The notes under the pieces are model-generated. The model saw only the letters and a list, made by a program, of their open reading frames with translations, was not told the DNA's origin and searched no databases. A DNA stretch of 64,000 nucleotides from Actinocorallia sp. API 0066. GTDB taxonomy: Bacteria > Actinomycetota > Actinomycetes > Streptosporangiales > Streptosporangiaceae. Below, in pieces: positions 1-8,214 of the stretch (within the stretch, counting starts at the first letter, position 1; the number at the start of each line of letters is the position of its first letter). The translations under genes were made by a program, and so were the position numbers. The DNA lies in contig NZ_JAJLQY010000005.1 in the NCBI RefSeq assembly GCF_020991275.1, forward strand, positions 1 to 64,000, given 5' to 3'.

Positions 1-211
1 AAGCCAAACCTATCGGTGTTGAAACTGGCAAATGAACAAGGTCTGGCGAGACCTTTGTCCGTATTGCCTCAAAGAAATCCTCTGACGAGGATGAGCCAGA
101 ACCGAAGTCCTGGCCTTAATTGGCACTGACTTTTAGCACGCTGTTGAGTTCTCAAGAAACGGACTCGCACCGTTTTTCACCCTTGCGGGCTTCTTTCGGA
201 GCAACCCTGCT
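1..211 (-). promoter_or_regulatory. Leader (5' precursor region) of an rRNA operon
   Basis: Read on the minus strand, positions 156-141 give CTTGAGAACTCAACAG. This is the antitermination/processing leader sequence that sits upstream of 16S rRNA in many actinomycetes. Two rRNA-type promoters lie just upstream. The mature 16S gene is not in the window and should begin just left of position 1. No protein gene is credible here. Confidence 0.8.
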
Positions 212-239
212 AACTTACCAGGTTCGGGAAGCTTGTCAA
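212..239 (-). promoter_or_regulatory. rRNA promoter, proximal copy
   Basis: On the minus strand a -35 TTGACA (239-234) and a -10 TAAGTT (217-212) are separated by 16 bases. The box and the following GGTTGCTCC-like start region are repeated almost identically at 328-301. This indicates tandem strong promoters driving the rRNA operon to the left. Confidence 0.8.
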
Positions 240-300
240 CCTCCGTGACCCGCTGCCCTTGATCGGCTACTTTCGCACCCGTTCTTGGAGCAACCCTTCG

Positions 301-328
301 AACTTACCAGATCTGCCCGAAGTGTCAA
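301..328 (-). promoter_or_regulatory. rRNA promoter, distal copy
   Basis: TTGACA (328-323), a 16-base spacer and TAAGTT (306-301) on the minus strand have the same architecture as the copy 89 bases downstream. The stretch from 330 to 562 between this promoter and the next gene holds no convincing gene or further promoter that I can see. Confidence 0.78.
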
Positions 329-562
329 ACTTCGTCCCGATCTGTCGCTTTTGGGCACCGCAAGGCGGACCTTCGAGCTGGTTCTCCGGGGTTCCCCGCG
401 CGGTGGCCGCCCCTCGGTCTCCCTCGTTGCGGCCCGCCTCTCAGCGGGGCGAAGCAAACGTTATTCCCCTCCGGCGTGATCGTCAAACCAGCGCGCGAGG
501 CGGAGCCGTCCCCACGGCCCCACCTCGCTTCCGTCCGATCGGACTCCCCCGCAGGCACCCGT

Positions 563-1498
563 TCAGGGGACGAGCACGATCTTGCCCGTCGTGCTGCCAC
601 TCGCGATCGCCTCATATGCCTTGACCGCGTCGGCGAGCGCGAAGGCGGCGTCCACGTGGACGCGCACCGTGCCGTCCGCGACGAGCGCCGTCAGCCGCTC
701 CAGGTCGTGCGCGGACGGGCGGACGTTGACGGCCTCCAGTCGGATCCCGCGCTCGGCCGCCTCCTCAGGCGTGAGCCCGAGGAAGGCGGAGATCGCGCCG
801 ACCAGGATGCCGCCGGGCCGGAGCACGCTCGCCGACCTGGGCCCGTTGTCGTAGCTCAGCAGATCGAAGACGACGTCGAGGCCGGACAGGACCTCGGTGT
901 AGTCGGTCGTCCGGTAGTCGATGACCTCGTCGGCGCCGAGCGACCTGACGAACTCGTGCTTGGCGGCCGATGCGGTGCCGATGACGTGGGCGCCGCGCCA
1001 CTTGGCGAGCTGCACGGCGAGGTGTCCGACGCCCCCGGCGGCCCGGTGGACGAGCACCCGCTGGCCGGGCCGCACGTCGGCGATCGCCACGAGCGCCTGG
1101 TAGGCGGTGAGCCCGGCCAGCGGCAGCGCCCCCGCCGCCCTGACGTCGAGCGCCTCGGGCCGCCGCACGATCTCGTTCGGCGAGACGAGCACGTACTCGG
1201 CGTGCGTTCCGGCCTCGGCGGGGAACCCGACGAAGCCGAGCACCTCGTCGCCCGCGCGGAACGCCGAGACGCCGGAGCCGACCGACACGACGGTCCCCGC
1301 GACGTCCCAGCCGAGTGTGAAGGGCGGCTCGCCGAGCAGCGGGTACAGGCCGGAGCTGACGGACGCGTCCACGGGGTTGACGCCCGCCGCGGCGACCCCG
1401 ACGAGCACCTGTCCCGGACCCGGCTCGGGCCGCTCGGCGTCGACGAGCCGGAGCACGTCGGCGGGGGCGCCGACGGTGGTCTGGGTGAGCTTGCGCAT
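563..1498 (-). CDS. NADPH-dependent quinone oxidoreductase-like protein (zinc-independent MDR family)
   Basis: This 311-residue medium-chain dehydrogenase/reductase probably reduces quinones or other activated carbonyl/alkene substrates with NADPH in the cytosol. The N-terminal GroES-like half contains GWDVAGTV. The Rossmann half carries AAGGVGHLAVQLAK (about residues 145-160), the NADPH-binding loop of quinone oxidoreductases. Cysteine ligands for catalytic or structural zinc are absent. I chose ATG 1498 because GGAGGA lies seven bases upstream; an in-frame TTG at 1510 has no such site. The gene is divergent from the HxlR-family regulator at 1612, which is the likely controller, as is usual for such pairs. 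The true substrate cannot be read from sequence. Confidence 0.88.
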   Translation of the reverse strand: MRKLTQTTVGAPADVLRLVDAERPEPGPGQVLVGVAAAGVNPVDASVSSGLYPLLGEPPFTLGWDVAGTVVSVGSGVSAFRAGDEVLGFVGFPAEAGTHAEYVLVSPNEIVRRPEALDVRAAGALPLAGLTAYQALVAIADVRPGQRVLVHRAAGGVGHLAVQLAKWRGAHVIGTASAAKHEFVRSLGADEVIDYRTTDYTEVLSGLDVVFDLLSYDNGPRSASVLRPGGILVGAISAFLGLTPEEAAERGIRLEAVNVRPSAHDLERLTALVADGTVRVHVDAAFALADAVKAYEAIASGSTTGKIVLVP

Positions 1499-1574
1499 GT
1501 CTTCCTCCAAGGATCTGCCTGGTTCGATCCCCGTTCCGGCGATCTGCGATCATCCTGGCCAGAACCGGTATCCC

Positions 1575-1603
1575 TTGGAAAGAAGGCACCTTTCGGATAT
1601 ATA
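1575..1603 (+). promoter_or_regulatory. Promoter of the HxlR gene, embedded in a direct repeat
   Basis: TTGGAA (1575-1580) and TATATA (1598-1603) are 17 bases apart. The predicted transcript start is at about 1610-1612, on or next to the ATG, so the mRNA would be leaderless. A 15-base direct repeat (1567-1581 GGTATCCCTTGGAAA; 1604-1618 GGTACCCCATGGAAA, 13/15 identical) flanks and overlaps the promoter and could be the HxlR operator. Confidence 0.55.
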
Positions 1604-1611
1604 GGTACCCC

Positions 1612-2073
1612 ATGGAAACCATCCAGGTCGAAGCCTGCGGGACCGGCGAACCGCACAGCGAGCTCCTCCGGCTCGACGCCGACGCCTACCTCGCCGAGTG
1701 CGCCTCCCGCACCGTCCTCGTCGCGCTCTCCGACAAGTGGACGTGCCTCCTGGTGGACGCGCTCAGCGGCGGCCCGCTCCGGTTCGGGGAGCTGCGCCGC
1801 CGGATCGGCGGGATCACCCAGAAAAGCCTCACCTCGACGCTGCGGACGATGGAACGGGACGGCCTCGTCGTACGGACCGTCTACCCGTCGATCCCGCCGA
1901 AGGTCGAGTACGAGCTGAGCGAACTCGGCCGCGGCGTCATCCGGCTGATGAGCGGCATCAAGGAGTGGGCGGAGGTCCACGTCGACGAGATCCTCGCATC
2001 GCGTGCGCGGTACGACGAGCGGGCGGCGCAGGACGTCGAGCCGGTCAGGGCTGTGCCAGGTACCCGCCGGTGA
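1612..2073 (+). CDS. HxlR-family transcriptional regulator
   Basis: This 153-residue winged-helix regulator is of the HxlR/YodB type. The family core runs from about residue 30 to 120, with LSDKWTCLLVDALSGGPLRF, then the recognition region ITQKSLTSTLRTMERDGLV and the wing YPSIPPKVEYELSELG. A single cysteine at residue 30 (ECASRT) sits where redox-sensing HxlR proteins often carry their reactive cysteine, so sensing of quinones or electrophiles is plausible but inferred. The divergent partner at 563-1498 is a quinone-reductase-like enzyme, which fits that role. There is no ribosome site before ATG 1612 and a -10 box lies eight bases upstream, so translation is probably leaderless. The 3' end overlaps the convergent gene ending at 2045. 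Confidence 0.88.
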   Translation: METIQVEACGTGEPHSELLRLDADAYLAECASRTVLVALSDKWTCLLVDALSGGPLRFGELRRRIGGITQKSLTSTLRTMERDGLVVRTVYPSIPPKVEYELSELGRGVIRLMSGIKEWAEVHVDEILASRARYDERAAQDVEPVRAVPGTRR

Positions 2074-2389
2074 ACACGACGGCCTCCGCGAGGATCCAGA
2101 GGCCCGCGGTGGCCGTCAGGAGGATGTCGAGCGCGTCGGGGTCGTCGCGCAGGAGGACGCCGCCCAGCAGGCCGAGGACGAGCGCGGGGACGGCGAGGAT
2201 CAGCGAGTACTCGACAGCGGCGGCGAACCCTATGAGGCACTGTGGGTCGGCGGGGAGGCCGTCGGCGATGGCGCAGAAGGCCGTCTCGCCCCAGCCGCCG
2301 TAGGCCGACAGCAGCCAGAGCAGCACGAGTGCCGCGTTGGCGGCCGCCGGGAGCGCCGGGGACACCCGCCATCTGCTGGGGCGCTGCAT
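2045..2389 (-). CDS. Small integral membrane protein of unknown function
   Basis: A hypothetical protein of 114 residues with about three hydrophobic segments: ALPAAANAALVLLWLLSAY, then AAVEYSLILAVPALVLGLLG, then LLTATAGLWILAEAVVF. Two cysteines (FCAI, PQCLIG) lie in the loop after the first segment. No family is recognised. ATG 2389 is preferred because the longer in-frame start at 2425 would lie inside the groL terminator hairpin (2408-2438). No good ribosome site is visible for either. The gene is convergent with, and overlaps, the HxlR gene by 29 bases. It lies downstream of groL on the same strand but beyond its terminator, so it is probably transcribed separately or by readthrough. Confidence 0.55.
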   Translation of the reverse strand: MQRPSRWRVSPALPAAANAALVLLWLLSAYGGWGETAFCAIADGLPADPQCLIGFAAAVEYSLILAVPALVLGLLGGVLLRDDPDALDILLTATAGLWILAEAVVFTGGYLAQP

Positions 2390-2407
2390 GTCCGTTGCAT
2401 ACACCAA

Positions 2408-2438
2408 AAGGGCGGCCCCCGTCACGGGGACCGCCCTT
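2408..2438 (-). terminator. Terminator of groL
   Basis: An inverted repeat of 8 outer pairs (AAGGGCGG/CCGCCCTT) and 5 inner pairs around a TCA loop is followed by TTTTGG on the minus strand. It lies 20 bases after the groL stop. Confidence 0.8.
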
Positions 2439-2457
2439 CGGTGCGTTCAGGCGCGGA

Positions 2458-4152
<1,695 letters not shown>

Positions 4153-4225
4153 TCACTCCCCGAGCAGCCCCATGCATGCCACCCGAGGGCCAGACCTCAT
4201 CGTCCCGACCCTGAAAGCTTTGCGG

Positions 4226-4252
4226 TTGTCACTCTCACCCAGAGAGTGCCAG
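4226..4252. promoter_or_regulatory. CIRCE-like HrcA operator (second copy)
   Basis: TTGTCACTC, nine bases, GAGTGCCAG. The CACTC-N9-GAGTG core of CIRCE is intact and the outer arms are degenerate. It lies downstream of the groL promoter, in the 5' leader. Confidence 0.7.
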
Positions 4253-4257
4253 AACAC

Positions 4258-4286
4258 TGTTTAGCACTCTACCCCAACGAGTGCAA
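4258..4286 (-). promoter_or_regulatory. groL promoter
   Basis: On the minus strand TTGCAC (4286-4281), a 17-base spacer and TAAACA (4263-4258). The main CIRCE element covers the spacer and both boxes, so bound HrcA would block polymerase. Confidence 0.65.
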
Positions 4287-4287
4287 G
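4261..4287. promoter_or_regulatory. CIRCE element (HrcA operator)
   Basis: TTAGCACTC, nine bases (TACCCCAAC), GAGTGCAAG. The left arm is a perfect CIRCE arm and the right arm matches at seven of nine positions. HrcA binding to this element is established for groE operons of Gram-positive bacteria. Confidence 0.92.
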
Positions 4288-4326
4288 CCGTATCCCCCTT
4301 GACCAGCAAGTGCCCACAAGAGTGAA

Positions 4327-4351
4327 GACCCCCAGCCCGGGGCTGGGGGTC
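4327..4351 (-). terminator. Terminator of the cold-shock gene
   Basis: ACCCCCAGCC paired with GGCTGGGGGT around a tight CCG loop, about 30 bases after the stop of the cold-shock gene. On the minus strand it is followed by TCTTCACTCTT. Confidence 0.7.
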
Positions 4352-4383
4352 CGTGGAGCGGTCCGGCTCGATCGGGCGCAGAA

Positions 4384-4584
4384 TCACACAGTGCGGACCA
4401 GGTCGGCCTGGGGGCCACGGTCGGACTGGGTGATCTCGAACTCGACCCGCTGGCCCTGCTCGAGGGTGCGGTAGCCGTCCATCTGGATGGAGGAGTGGTG
4501 GACGAACACGTCACGGCCGCCGTCGACGGCGATGAATCCGTAGCCCTTGTCCGCGTTGAACCACTTCACGGTGCCCTGCGCCAT
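4384..4584 (-). CDS. Cold-shock protein, CspA family
   Basis: A 66-residue single cold-shock domain that binds single-stranded RNA/DNA and melts mRNA structure. RNP1 (KGYGFI, residues 13-18) and RNP2 (VFVHHS, residues 26-31) are both present, with the aromatic residues used for base stacking. The length matches the family. I start at MAQGTVKWF (ATG 4584); the 20 residues available upstream in frame are unlike any cold-shock protein. The gene stands alone between the thrC-unit terminator and its own terminator. The 187 bases upstream of the start (to 4771) may hold a structured leader as in other csp genes, but I cannot delimit one. Confidence 0.95.
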   Translation of the reverse strand: MAQGTVKWFNADKGYGFIAVDGGRDVFVHHSSIQMDGYRTLEQGQRVEFEITQSDRGPQADLVRTV

Positions 4585-4773
4585 GCTGTGAACCCTGACT
4601 GGAGCCGCGGCCCCCCTGGACCGCGGAACGCGCGGGGAGTCCACCTCGGAGTCCCCGATCCCCTATCGAGACCGTCCGGAGATCGGGCCGTGATGGAGAT
4701 GGCACCGGAAGATATCCCCCGTATCGGACGTAGGGAATGGCTCCGGCCGGGTGTGGCCACGGTGAAAACGCAA

Positions 4774-4805
4774 AAGGGCTTTCCCTTTCTGACAGGAAAG
4801 CCCTT
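4774..4805 (-). terminator. Terminator of the thrC-sulfur carrier operon
   Basis: A perfect 11-pair stem AAGGGCTTTCC/GGAAAGCCCTT with a ten-base loop, followed on the minus strand by TTGCGTTTTC. It lies 42 bases after the stop of the small sulfur-carrier gene. Confidence 0.8.
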
Positions 4806-4846
4806 GGTGTCAAGCCGCTGTGTCGGGTGACACGATCCAGCGCGCG

Positions 4847-5122
4847 TCAGCCGCCGGCTACCGCCGGGATGATCGAGACCTGGACGCCGTCGGGCGTCGC
4901 GGTGTCCAGACCGTCGACGAAGCGCACGTCCTCGTCGCCGACGTAGACGTTGACGAACCGGCGCAGCTTGCCGGTGTCGTCCAGGACGCGGGCCGCGATG
5001 CCGGTGTGGTTGGCCTCCAGGTCCGCGATGACCTCGCGCAGGGTGGCTCCTGTTGCCTTCACCTCGGCCTCGCCACCGGTGTAGGTGCGAAGAATCGTGG
5101 GAATGCGGACGGAAACACTCAT
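4847..5122 (-). CDS. MoaD/ThiS-family sulfur carrier protein (CysO-like)
   Basis: A 91-residue beta-grasp, ubiquitin-like protein ending in a free diglycine (AVAGG). This is the C-terminus that is adenylated and thiocarboxylated in ThiS, MoaD and CysO. The start MSVSVRIPTILRTYTGG is typical. The gene begins two bases after the thrC stop, so it is translationally coupled to threonine synthase. In mycobacteria the relative CysO delivers sulfide to O-phosphoserine via CysM. The thrC partnership here suggests sulfur transfer into an amino acid made from O-phosphohomoserine or a similar substrate, but that is inference. No cysM, mec or moeZ gene is next to it. Confidence 0.88.
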   Translation of the reverse strand: MSVSVRIPTILRTYTGGEAEVKATGATLREVIADLEANHTGIAARVLDDTGKLRRFVNVYVGDEDVRFVDGLDTATPDGVQVSIIPAVAGG

Positions 5123-5124
5123 TT

Positions 5125-6354
5125 TCACACCAATCCTGTAGCGCGGAACGCCTCGATCGTGGGCGCTATGTTGGCGGACGGCTTGGCGACGGGCGCCACG
5201 GCGTCCAGGGTCTTGAGTCCTTCGCCGGAGTTGATGATCACCGTCTCCAGGGCCGGGTCGAGCTGGCCGGACTCCACCAGCTTCTTCAGCACGCCGACCG
5301 TCACACCGCCCGCGGTCTCCGCGAAGATGCCCTCCGTCCTGGCCAGCACCCGGATGCCCTCGACCACCTCGGCGTCGGTGACGTCCTCGATGGCGCCGCC
5401 GGTGCGGCGCACGGCGTCCAACACGTAGGGGCCGTCGGCGGGGTTCCCGATCGCCAGGGACTTGGCGATGGTCTTCGGCTTGACCGGGCGGATCACGTCG
5501 TGACCGGCCTTGAACGCGGCGGAGACGGGGCTGCACCCCTCGGCCTGCGCGCCGAACACCTTGTAGGGCTTGTCCTCGACCAGGCCGAACTTGATCAGCT
5601 CCTGGAACGCCTTGTCGATCTTCGTCAGCTGGGAGCCGGACGCGATCGGGACCACGATCTGGTCGGGCAGCCGCCAGCCGAGCTGCTCGGCGATCTCGTA
5701 GCCGAGCGTCTTGGAGCCCTCGGCATAGTACGGCCGGACGTTGACGTTGACGAACGCCCAGTCCTCCTGCTCGCCCGCGAGCTCGGAGGCGAGCCGGTTC
5801 ACGTCGTCGTAGTTGCCGTCGACGGTGACGAACGTGCCGTCGTACACCGCGGTGGTGATGATCTTCTGCTGCTCCAGGTCGGACGGCACAAAGACGGCGC
5901 TGCGGATGCCCGCGCGGGCCGCGGCGGCCGCGACGGCGTTGGCCAGGTTCCCGGTGGACGGGCAGGCCAGCACCTTGAAGCCGAGTTCGCGGGCGGCGGC
6001 CAGGGCGACGCCCACCACGCGGTCCTTGAAGGAGTGCGTGGGGTTGCCGCTGTCGTCCTTGACCCAGAGGTTCTGGAGGCCGAGCGCCGACGCGAGCTGG
6101 TCGGCGCGCACGAGCCGGGTGAAGCCGGGCTCGGTGTTGGGGATCTCCGCGACGTTCGGGGGCACCGGGAGCAGGTCCTTGTACCGCCAGATGTTGCGGG
6201 GACCCGCCTCGATGTCCGCCCGGGTCAGCCCCTTGATGTCGTAGGCGACCTCAAGGGGGCCGAAACACTCGGCACAGGCGTAGTAAGGACCGAGTTCGAC
6301 GGAGTTTCCGCATTCGCGGCAGGTGAGCGCTGTGGCGTTACCCAGGTTGGGCAT
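5125..6354 (-). CDS. thrC: Threonine synthase
   Basis: This 409-residue pyridoxal-phosphate enzyme converts O-phosphohomoserine to threonine. The PLP lysine lies in HSFKDRV (near residue 105), preceded by the substrate-loop SGNPT, and ASGSQLTK is present further on. The N-terminus carries two CxxC-like knuckles (CRECG, CAECFG), as in many bacterial ThrC proteins. MPNLGNATALTCRECG at ATG 6354 is the preferred start; a longer in-frame start at 6417 adds 21 unlikely residues. The gene is first in an operon with the sulfur carrier. A leader of about 190 bases containing a perfect hairpin precedes it. Confidence 0.94.
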   Translation of the reverse strand: MPNLGNATALTCRECGNSVELGPYYACAECFGPLEVAYDIKGLTRADIEAGPRNIWRYKDLLPVPPNVAEIPNTEPGFTRLVRADQLASALGLQNLWVKDDSGNPTHSFKDRVVGVALAAARELGFKVLACPSTGNLANAVAAAAARAGIRSAVFVPSDLEQQKIITTAVYDGTFVTVDGNYDDVNRLASELAGEQEDWAFVNVNVRPYYAEGSKTLGYEIAEQLGWRLPDQIVVPIASGSQLTKIDKAFQELIKFGLVEDKPYKVFGAQAEGCSPVSAAFKAGHDVIRPVKPKTIAKSLAIGNPADGPYVLDAVRRTGGAIEDVTDAEVVEGIRVLARTEGIFAETAGGVTVGVLKKLVESGQLDPALETVIINSGEGLKTLDAVAPVAKPSANIAPTIEAFRATGLV

Positions 6355-6508
6355 GATGCGCGGGGACCTCTCCCTCATCTTCCCTGCGCCGATCTGGTCG
6401 CAGGCCGGAGTTGGCACCTGTTCCGGCGTTGCGCGCGCGGGCTGCGCGGTGTGCCGGAAGGGTTGCCGGGGCTTCGCAGGGCCGGTCCCTCCACCCCTCT
6501 GGATGAGC

Positions 6509-6529
6509 GCCCGTCATCGAGTGACGGGC
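6509..6529. promoter_or_regulatory. Hairpin in the thrC leader
   Basis: GCCCGTCA, TCGAG, TGACGGGC: a perfect 8-pair stem with a 5-base loop, downstream of the putative thrC promoter and 155 bases before the start codon. It could be an attenuator or an mRNA-stabilising element. It does not match a known riboswitch that I recognise. Confidence 0.4.
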
Positions 6530-6549
6530 GTGTATGAAGTTGTGTTCCG

Positions 6550-6578
6550 ACTTTACCTCAGCGGTCCGATCGTGCGAA
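6550..6578 (-). promoter_or_regulatory. Candidate thrC promoter
   Basis: On the minus strand TTCGCA (6578-6573), 17 bases, TAAAGT (6555-6550). It would give a leader of about 190 bases. The rest of the 339-base gap between thrC and otsA holds the leader hairpin (6509-6529) and the otsA operator candidate (6640-6659). Confidence 0.4.
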
Positions 6579-6639
6579 CAGCCGGGGTCGCCACCTTGGT
6601 GGACCGTGCCGGTTTGTGACTTCCGACACGGGACGGCAA

Positions 6640-6659
6640 GGTCAAGACCGACCTTGACC
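6640..6659. promoter_or_regulatory. Inverted repeat upstream of otsA (candidate operator)
   Basis: GGTCAAG, six bases, CTTGACC: perfect 7-base arms ending 34 bases before the otsA ATG. The right arm contains TTGACC, which could also be a -35 box. A -10-like TAAGAC (6681-6686) lies eight bases before the ATG and suggests a nearly leaderless mRNA. Confidence 0.45.
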
Positions 6660-6693
6660 GAGCGCCGGAGAACCCCCGTGTAAGACTCGGGTC

Positions 6694-8127
6694 ATGCAGG
6701 TACTCGTCGCCAGCAACCGGGGTCCGGTCTCGTTCGGCAGGTCCGAGGACGGCGCGCTGACCGTGCGCAGGGGCGGGGGCGGGCTCGTCTCCGGGCTCGC
6801 GTCGGTCGCCGCGGGCACCGACCTCCTGTGGATCTGCGCCGCCCTGTCAGACGACGACAGAACGGCCGCCCGGGAGGATCCGGAAGGCAGGCTCGACAGG
6901 GCTGGGCACGACACCGGGGCCGTCCGGATGCTGGACATCCCGGAGAAGACGTTCCAGCGGGCCTACAACTCGGTGGCGAACTCGACGCTCTGGTTCGTCC
7001 ACCACCTGCTGTACGACACGCCGAACGCCCCGCACTTCGACGCGGCGTTCCGGCGCGACTGGCAGGCGTACGCGGCCTACAACGCGGCGTTCGCGGGCGC
7101 GCTCGGGCAGGACGCGGCGCCGGGCGCGAAGGTCGTCGTGCAGGACTACCACCTCGCGCTGGTGCCGGGGATGCTGCGGCAGGCCCGTCCCGACCTGCGG
7201 ATCGCGCACTTCTCACACACGCCCTGGGCGCCGCCCGCCTACTTCCGGCTGCTGCCCGACGACATCGCCACCGACATCCTGGAAGGCATGCTGGGCGCCG
7301 ACCACCTCGGGTTCCTCTCCGAGCGCTGGGCCGGGGCGTTCCTCGACTGCTGCGCGGAGATCCTCGACGCCAAGGTGGACCGGATCTCCGGCACCGTCAC
7401 CCACCGGGGCCGCACCACCCGGGTGGGCGTGCACGCGCTCGGCGTGGACGGCGCCGAGCTGCGCGAACGGGCGGGCCGCGCCGACGTCGCCGAGCGGATG
7501 GCGCAGCTACGGGAGCAGGTCGGCGGTAGGCAGCTCATCCTGCGGATCGACAGGACGGAGCTGTCCAAGAACATCGTGAGGGGCCTCGCCGCCTATTGGG
7601 AGCTGCTTCTCAACCACCCGGAGTGGCGCGGGCAGGTCGTCCATGTGGCGTTCGCCTACCCGTCGCGCACGGACCTGCCGGAGTACCGCGCCTACACGGC
7701 CGCCGTCGAGCGGCTGGCGGGCGAGATCAACGACGAGTTCGGCACCGACACCTGGACGCCGCTCATCCTCCAGGTCAAGGACGACTACGCGCGCTCGCTG
7801 GCGGCGCTGCGGATCGCCGACGTGCTCGTGGTGAACCCGATCCGGGACGGCATGAACCTCGTCGCCAAGGAGGGGCCCGTGCTGTCCGACGGCGGGTGCG
7901 CGCTCGTGCTCTCGCGGGAGGCGGGCGCGGCCGCCGAACTCGGTGAGGACGCGCTGCCGGTCAACCCGTTCGACGTCTCGCAGACCGCCGAGACGCTGAA
8001 CCAGGCGCTGCTGCTGGGCGCCGAGGAGCGCCGCGAGCGCACCGCCCGGCTGGCCGCGGCCGCGACGGCGCTGCCGCCCGGCCACTGGTTCGCCGAGCAG
8101 CTCACCGCCCTCGACGGTGTTCATTAG
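6694..8127 (+). CDS. otsA: Alpha,alpha-trehalose-phosphate synthase (GT20)
   Basis: This 477-residue glycosyltransferase makes trehalose 6-phosphate from UDP/GDP-glucose and glucose 6-phosphate. The N-terminal LVASNRGPVSF is the actinobacterial form of the substrate loop. RIDRTELSKNIVRG carries the Arg and Lys that bind the donor phosphate. NPIRDGMNLVAKE carries the conserved Asp and Glu of the donor sugar site. The length fits the family. otsB lies 7.6 kb away on the other strand, with kinase and sigma-factor genes between. No strong ribosome site precedes ATG 6694 and a TAAGAC box is eight bases upstream, so a leaderless transcript is possible. The 3' end overlaps a 23-base direct repeat that contains the stop codon. 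Confidence 0.95.
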   Translation: MQVLVASNRGPVSFGRSEDGALTVRRGGGGLVSGLASVAAGTDLLWICAALSDDDRTAAREDPEGRLDRAGHDTGAVRMLDIPEKTFQRAYNSVANSTLWFVHHLLYDTPNAPHFDAAFRRDWQAYAAYNAAFAGALGQDAAPGAKVVVQDYHLALVPGMLRQARPDLRIAHFSHTPWAPPAYFRLLPDDIATDILEGMLGADHLGFLSERWAGAFLDCCAEILDAKVDRISGTVTHRGRTTRVGVHALGVDGAELRERAGRADVAERMAQLREQVGGRQLILRIDRTELSKNIVRGLAAYWELLLNHPEWRGQVVHVAFAYPSRTDLPEYRAYTAAVERLAGEINDEFGTDTWTPLILQVKDDYARSLAALRIADVLVVNPIRDGMNLVAKEGPVLSDGGCALVLSREAGAAAELGEDALPVNPFDVSQTAETLNQALLLGAEERRERTARLAAAATALPPGHWFAEQLTALDGVH

Positions 8128-8139
8128 GGCCGGCCGCTT
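8117..8139. repeat. Direct repeat copy 1 (contains the otsA stop)
   Basis: Positions 8117-8139 and 8175-8197 share 22 of 23 bases (core GTGTTCATTAGGGCCGG). This copy includes the last codons and TAG of otsA. A CCCGAC/GTCGGG hairpin that may terminate otsA lies between the copies (8146-8161). Confidence 0.8.
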
Positions 8140-8174
8140 TCGCGACCCCGACTTCGTCGGGAGCGCCCGACCCT

Positions 8175-8197
8175 GTGTTCATTAGGGCCGGGCGCTT
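8175..8197. repeat. Direct repeat copy 2
   Basis: The second copy of the 23-base repeat, 58 bases after the first. It is followed by a GCCGGGC/GCCCGGC inverted repeat that precedes the stop of the convergent sigma factor gene and may act as its terminator. Confidence 0.8.
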
Positions 8198-8214
8198 CTC
8201 ACGTGCCCGGCCGG

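Noticed and set aside
1-211. A 16S rRNA gene at the left edge
   Set aside because: Only the leader is present; the conserved 5' end of 16S is not found on the minus strand before position 1.
476-1918. A 480-codon plus-strand frame
   Set aside because: It lies antisense to the quinone-reductase gene and out of frame with the HxlR gene; composition is a GC shadow.
6355-6693. A T-box or SAM riboswitch before thrC
   Set aside because: I find no T-box sequence and no kink-turn/four-way junction; only a simple hairpin is seen.
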